Assembly (NCBI GenBank): GCA_000499405.2
Contig: HG738139.1
Location: forward strand, 6,844,616 to 6,908,615
Reading direction: 5' to 3'
Origin: Onchocerca volvulus
Taxonomy: Eukaryota; Nematoda; Chromadorea; Rhabditida; Onchocercidae
Length of the DNA stretch: 64,000 nt
This document shows positions 61,129-64,000 of the stretch, piece after piece. A model generated the notes under the pieces. That model saw nothing but the letters and a program-made list of their open reading frames with translations, did no database searches and was not told the origin of the DNA. A program made the translations under genes and the position numbers. How positions within the stretch are numbered: position 1 is the first letter of the stretch; every line of letters begins with the position of its first letter.

Positions 61129-64000
61129 AATTGAAAGCTCCATTATTAGCAAATTATATATAAATATTTTATTTTGTTTTCAAATAGTCTGCATCAAAGA
61201 ATAGGGTTTATTATTTATGCTTTATCAGATCATCATTGCTCTTTATAGGCATCACATAATGTGATGTGAAAAATTTCTTTTTCTGTTCTGAATCTGAACA
61301 GTTTCTAAGATGGAGATCAAAATAACTGTTTTCGGTGCTGATGATGCGTAGAAAACTTTTTAAGAATATTTTTTTTGTCAACCTTGGAATCACTGAAGAG
61401 AGAAAATTATTTCTGAATGACATTCACTAAGGTCGGTTGTTATATTGGTGTAAATGATTAATATTTAATTGTTAACATCGCTCATTCGATTGTTGATATT
61501 TTCCGAATCAATTTTTTGTTTTAATGCATAATTATGTTAATGTTTTAGTTAGATTTTGCTAAATAATTGTTTTGAATAATACTTGAGGGATAAGATTACT
61601 GTTGTATTTTAGTCCAGTAAATTGCTCTGTTGTAAATGATAATGGGATATAAAAGGCAAAGTGTGTAGAAAAGAATTTTTGGTATAAAAATTTCGAGTTT
61701 TTGCAAACATTGCGGCACAGAGACTAGAAATATCAAGTTGCTTTGCTAGTGAGATTAGTAATTATGGATTTCACTTTCAAACGCATGTGGATTTTATTTT
61801 AATAAATTTTCAGATCTAAATTTCAAAGGCATCGATTATTTGTGATAAGAAAATATGATAAAAGGATTTTTTCTTATTTTGCTTTTCCTTTGACATTTCC
61901 AGTTTGTAAATTTCAGGTAGTGATGCTCTTTCATCGGGTTCCATTTTCCATCTGTAGATAAGTTTTCTTACTTTTTTCAGATAGTACTTCTAGAAGTAGA
62001 AGTTTAATGGATCGATCAATTGTTTGATTTTCTTAGTCCTTCGTAAAATGTATATCATTAAATATAAAACCTAATATTGGTGAGTTACAATGGTAATTAT
62101 TAGTAAGATTTTTATGGAGAAAAATTCGGAAGACAGAAGCTGACGATTTTTTTCTTTAGAATTTTTTTATTCCGCAATTTTGGCGGTAGCTGAATGTTTG
62201 AGAAATAAATCTTTTTCATTCTAGAAATGTGATAGTATTCGGTAATTTTTGCAAGGAAATTGGTTAAATATGGCACAAATGCTAACGATATTAAAGTTTG
62301 ATATCATAACTAAAAATCTTGATTTGCAGAACAAGGAGATTCGAATTACTTTTGCATAACTGAATCACTATAAAGAGAAATAGAAGGAGAAGACTTCGAG
62401 TTTTTTCTTGAACTGAGAATTTTTAATATTAAAAAAAGTAACGAAACATTTCATTGTAACGATGATCAAAGATGACAGATTTGAATCAAATAGCTTGTCA
62501 ATACGCCGAAAGACGAATATTGGTTTTGGACGAGAATATACATTGCTGCATGGTCTCTGGAGCATTGGGATTTAATATTTGATATCGCAAATCTGATATT
62601 TCAATCTAATTATGTTTAATTGATATATGCCTCAAATTTCAACTGTATGAAGTTATATGCTTTTGGCATCTGAAAATCTCAAACCTCACAGCGTACCTAT
62701 AAACGAACCAAGAATCATTCTGCTCATTACTTCTAATGATTTCACCTTCTCTAAGAATTGCGGCTGTTGTTTTGAGTAGCTACAGGAATACTTTTTCTAA
62801 TTTTCCTGCACAGATGAATCTTCTTCCATCGAATGTACCAACGCTAATTTTTATCTCCAGCTTTTCTGGTAATGAAAATTCCGCACTCTCCATATCTCTG
62901 AAATTCATGTATTTCGATGTTCAAATGATGTAAAATTTTGTGAAAGCATCGCTTAGTGCGCTTCTATTGCTATATAATGCTTGTGCAGCACTATATTCCA
63001 AGAATTCAACATTAGCTGTCGAGCTAATGCTGAATCATTTTCACCATAGAATAGGAATTCAGATCAGATGATTGATCTCGAAAAAGAGGATGATATGATT
63101 TTCTATTTTCTGGTGACTCTTATTAATGGGAAGCCAAAAATTAACAGTGAGTGCATTGGATTCTAAATGCAAGGGGGGTGCTAGCTTCTGTAGCAAAACA
63201 ATTTTAGGTCTAAACTTTGATGCATTTTTCCTAAGGAGTTGAGACCGAATTTCTTAAAAAGTAATCTTTTTCAATTCCAGTTCGTCAGGATTGGCGGGAT
63301 TTTCATTTTGTAAGATTTAGATTATCACAAAACATTATTCAAACTTCCTTCATGACTTTAAGCCGCCCCTGTCGAGACGCTTCTCCTCTCATCTTTTTAA
63401 CTGCTGCAAAAACTACTTTGTATATCTGCACATATTACGCTAAGATATATCTATAATTCTCAACATTTGAAGCTAAATAAGAGTTAGTTACATTTTCATG
63501 TTGAAATATTCACAAAAAAAAAGAGATTGGGATTGTTATGAAGTTTGAAAGGAAAATTTCAAATCAAAATCCAAAGTATTCGGATTTAAAATAAACGAAC
63601 AATATTTATAATAAAATGATAATATGCGCAACCCATATTAAATTTTAAAGATTTGACGTCAATAGTTTTCCAGTAAAGCTTCTGTCCAGACTAGATTGAC
63701 TGCTTCGTTGCTTGACCAACAGTTATTATGAATGCATCTTGTGTCATTTATCATTATGCTAACTGACATGCGTGCTTGTCTATAATTTGTGCCAGTAATA
63801 ATAGTAATTATGATGATGTCAATGGAATATTAATTATGATAATTAAAAATAATAAATGCAATATTGTGAATGTTTCAAGATCTTTGAATCATAGAATTTT
63901 CATTTCTGTTGAAATGAGCAACCTCGCCAAAGGCTCCTTTCACTTAGCTTTCATTGCAGTTGAATCTCATCATGATCCATAAGCCATGGTTGTCGATTGA
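61129..64000. other. Right end of window, no gene clearly supported
   Basis: 2.9 kb after the p24 gene. No plus-strand gene was recognised. On the minus strand a few short spliced-looking frames (62616-62897 and around 63316-63399) hint at part of a gene made of short exons, like the one at 57895-59430, but no consistent chain could be built. The plus-strand frames at 62736-62933 and 63776-63982 lack support. Confidence 0.5.
62616..62897 (-). CDS. Possible 3' exons of an unrecognised minus-strand gene
   Basis: Two phase-compatible pieces on the minus strand. The first, 62897-62792, follows ATTTCAG and reads FSLPEKLEIKISVGTFDGRR then FICAGKLEK before a GTATTC donor. The second, 62669-62616, follows ATTTTCAG and reads MPKAYNFIQLKFEAYIN then stop. 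Composition is protein-like, but the upstream exon that should supply the first two bases was not found convincingly, and an overlapping frame in 62949-63032 is an equally good competitor. Function unknown. Confidence 0.22.

Noticed and set aside
1..64000. tRNA, rRNA or complete transposable elements
   Set aside because: I looked for T-loop motifs, terminal inverted repeats and transposase or reverse-transcriptase motifs by eye and saw none; a covariance-model scan would be needed to exclude small RNA genes.

Overview
The window is eukaryotic nuclear DNA, almost certainly from a parasitic nematode. It is very A+T-rich and its genes are cut into many short exons by introns with TTTCAG-type acceptors. 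Its proteins match metazoan families with a nematode flavour: a collagen prolyl 4-hydroxylase closest to C. elegans PHY, a giant vWA/EGF matrix protein, and a SEL-9-type p24. A filarial or other spirurid worm is my inference, not proven here. No bacterial, viral, CRISPR, rRNA or tRNA signal was recognised. Gene models were built by hand from splice sites and reading-frame phase. Every complete model closes to an exact multiple of three.

Layout: (1) 1-16990 (+), the 3' part of a gene for a giant extracellular protein. About 2,100 residues of a repeated 'PLPTDxxG' module are interrupted and followed by five von Willebrand A domains, then a fibronectin III domain, two EGF-like domains and a short C-terminal domain. 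(2) 16991-19870, no gene seen. (3) 19871-33204 (+), a complete TAF1 gene with 42 exons and 1,819 codons. (4) 33205-38000, no convincing gene, several homopolymer tracts. (5) 38001-43173 (+), a RILP-like protein with RH1 and RH2 domains. (6) 44116-48567 (-), an F-box/leucine-rich protein, convergent with the RILP-like gene. (7) 50739-55550 (+), the prolyl 4-hydroxylase alpha subunit. (8) 57895-59430 (-), an 8-exon gene made only of very short exons, product not recognised, divergent from (9) 59671-61128 (+), a TMED2/SEL-9 p24 cargo receptor. (10) 61129-64000, only weak exon candidates.

The genes do not form one pathway. Two act in the secretory route (prolyl hydroxylase in the ER, p24 in ER-Golgi vesicles), and a matrix giant and a collagen-modifying enzyme both serve the extracellular matrix. 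TAF1 is core transcription, the RILP-like protein is a predicted Rab effector, and the F-box protein is a predicted ubiquitin-ligase adaptor. The most notable non-genic items are a relic of a duplicated exon piece inside a TAF1 intron, a perfect 118-bp tandem duplication in a RILP-like intron, two GC-AG introns, and a 61-T tract directly on a TAF1 splice acceptor.
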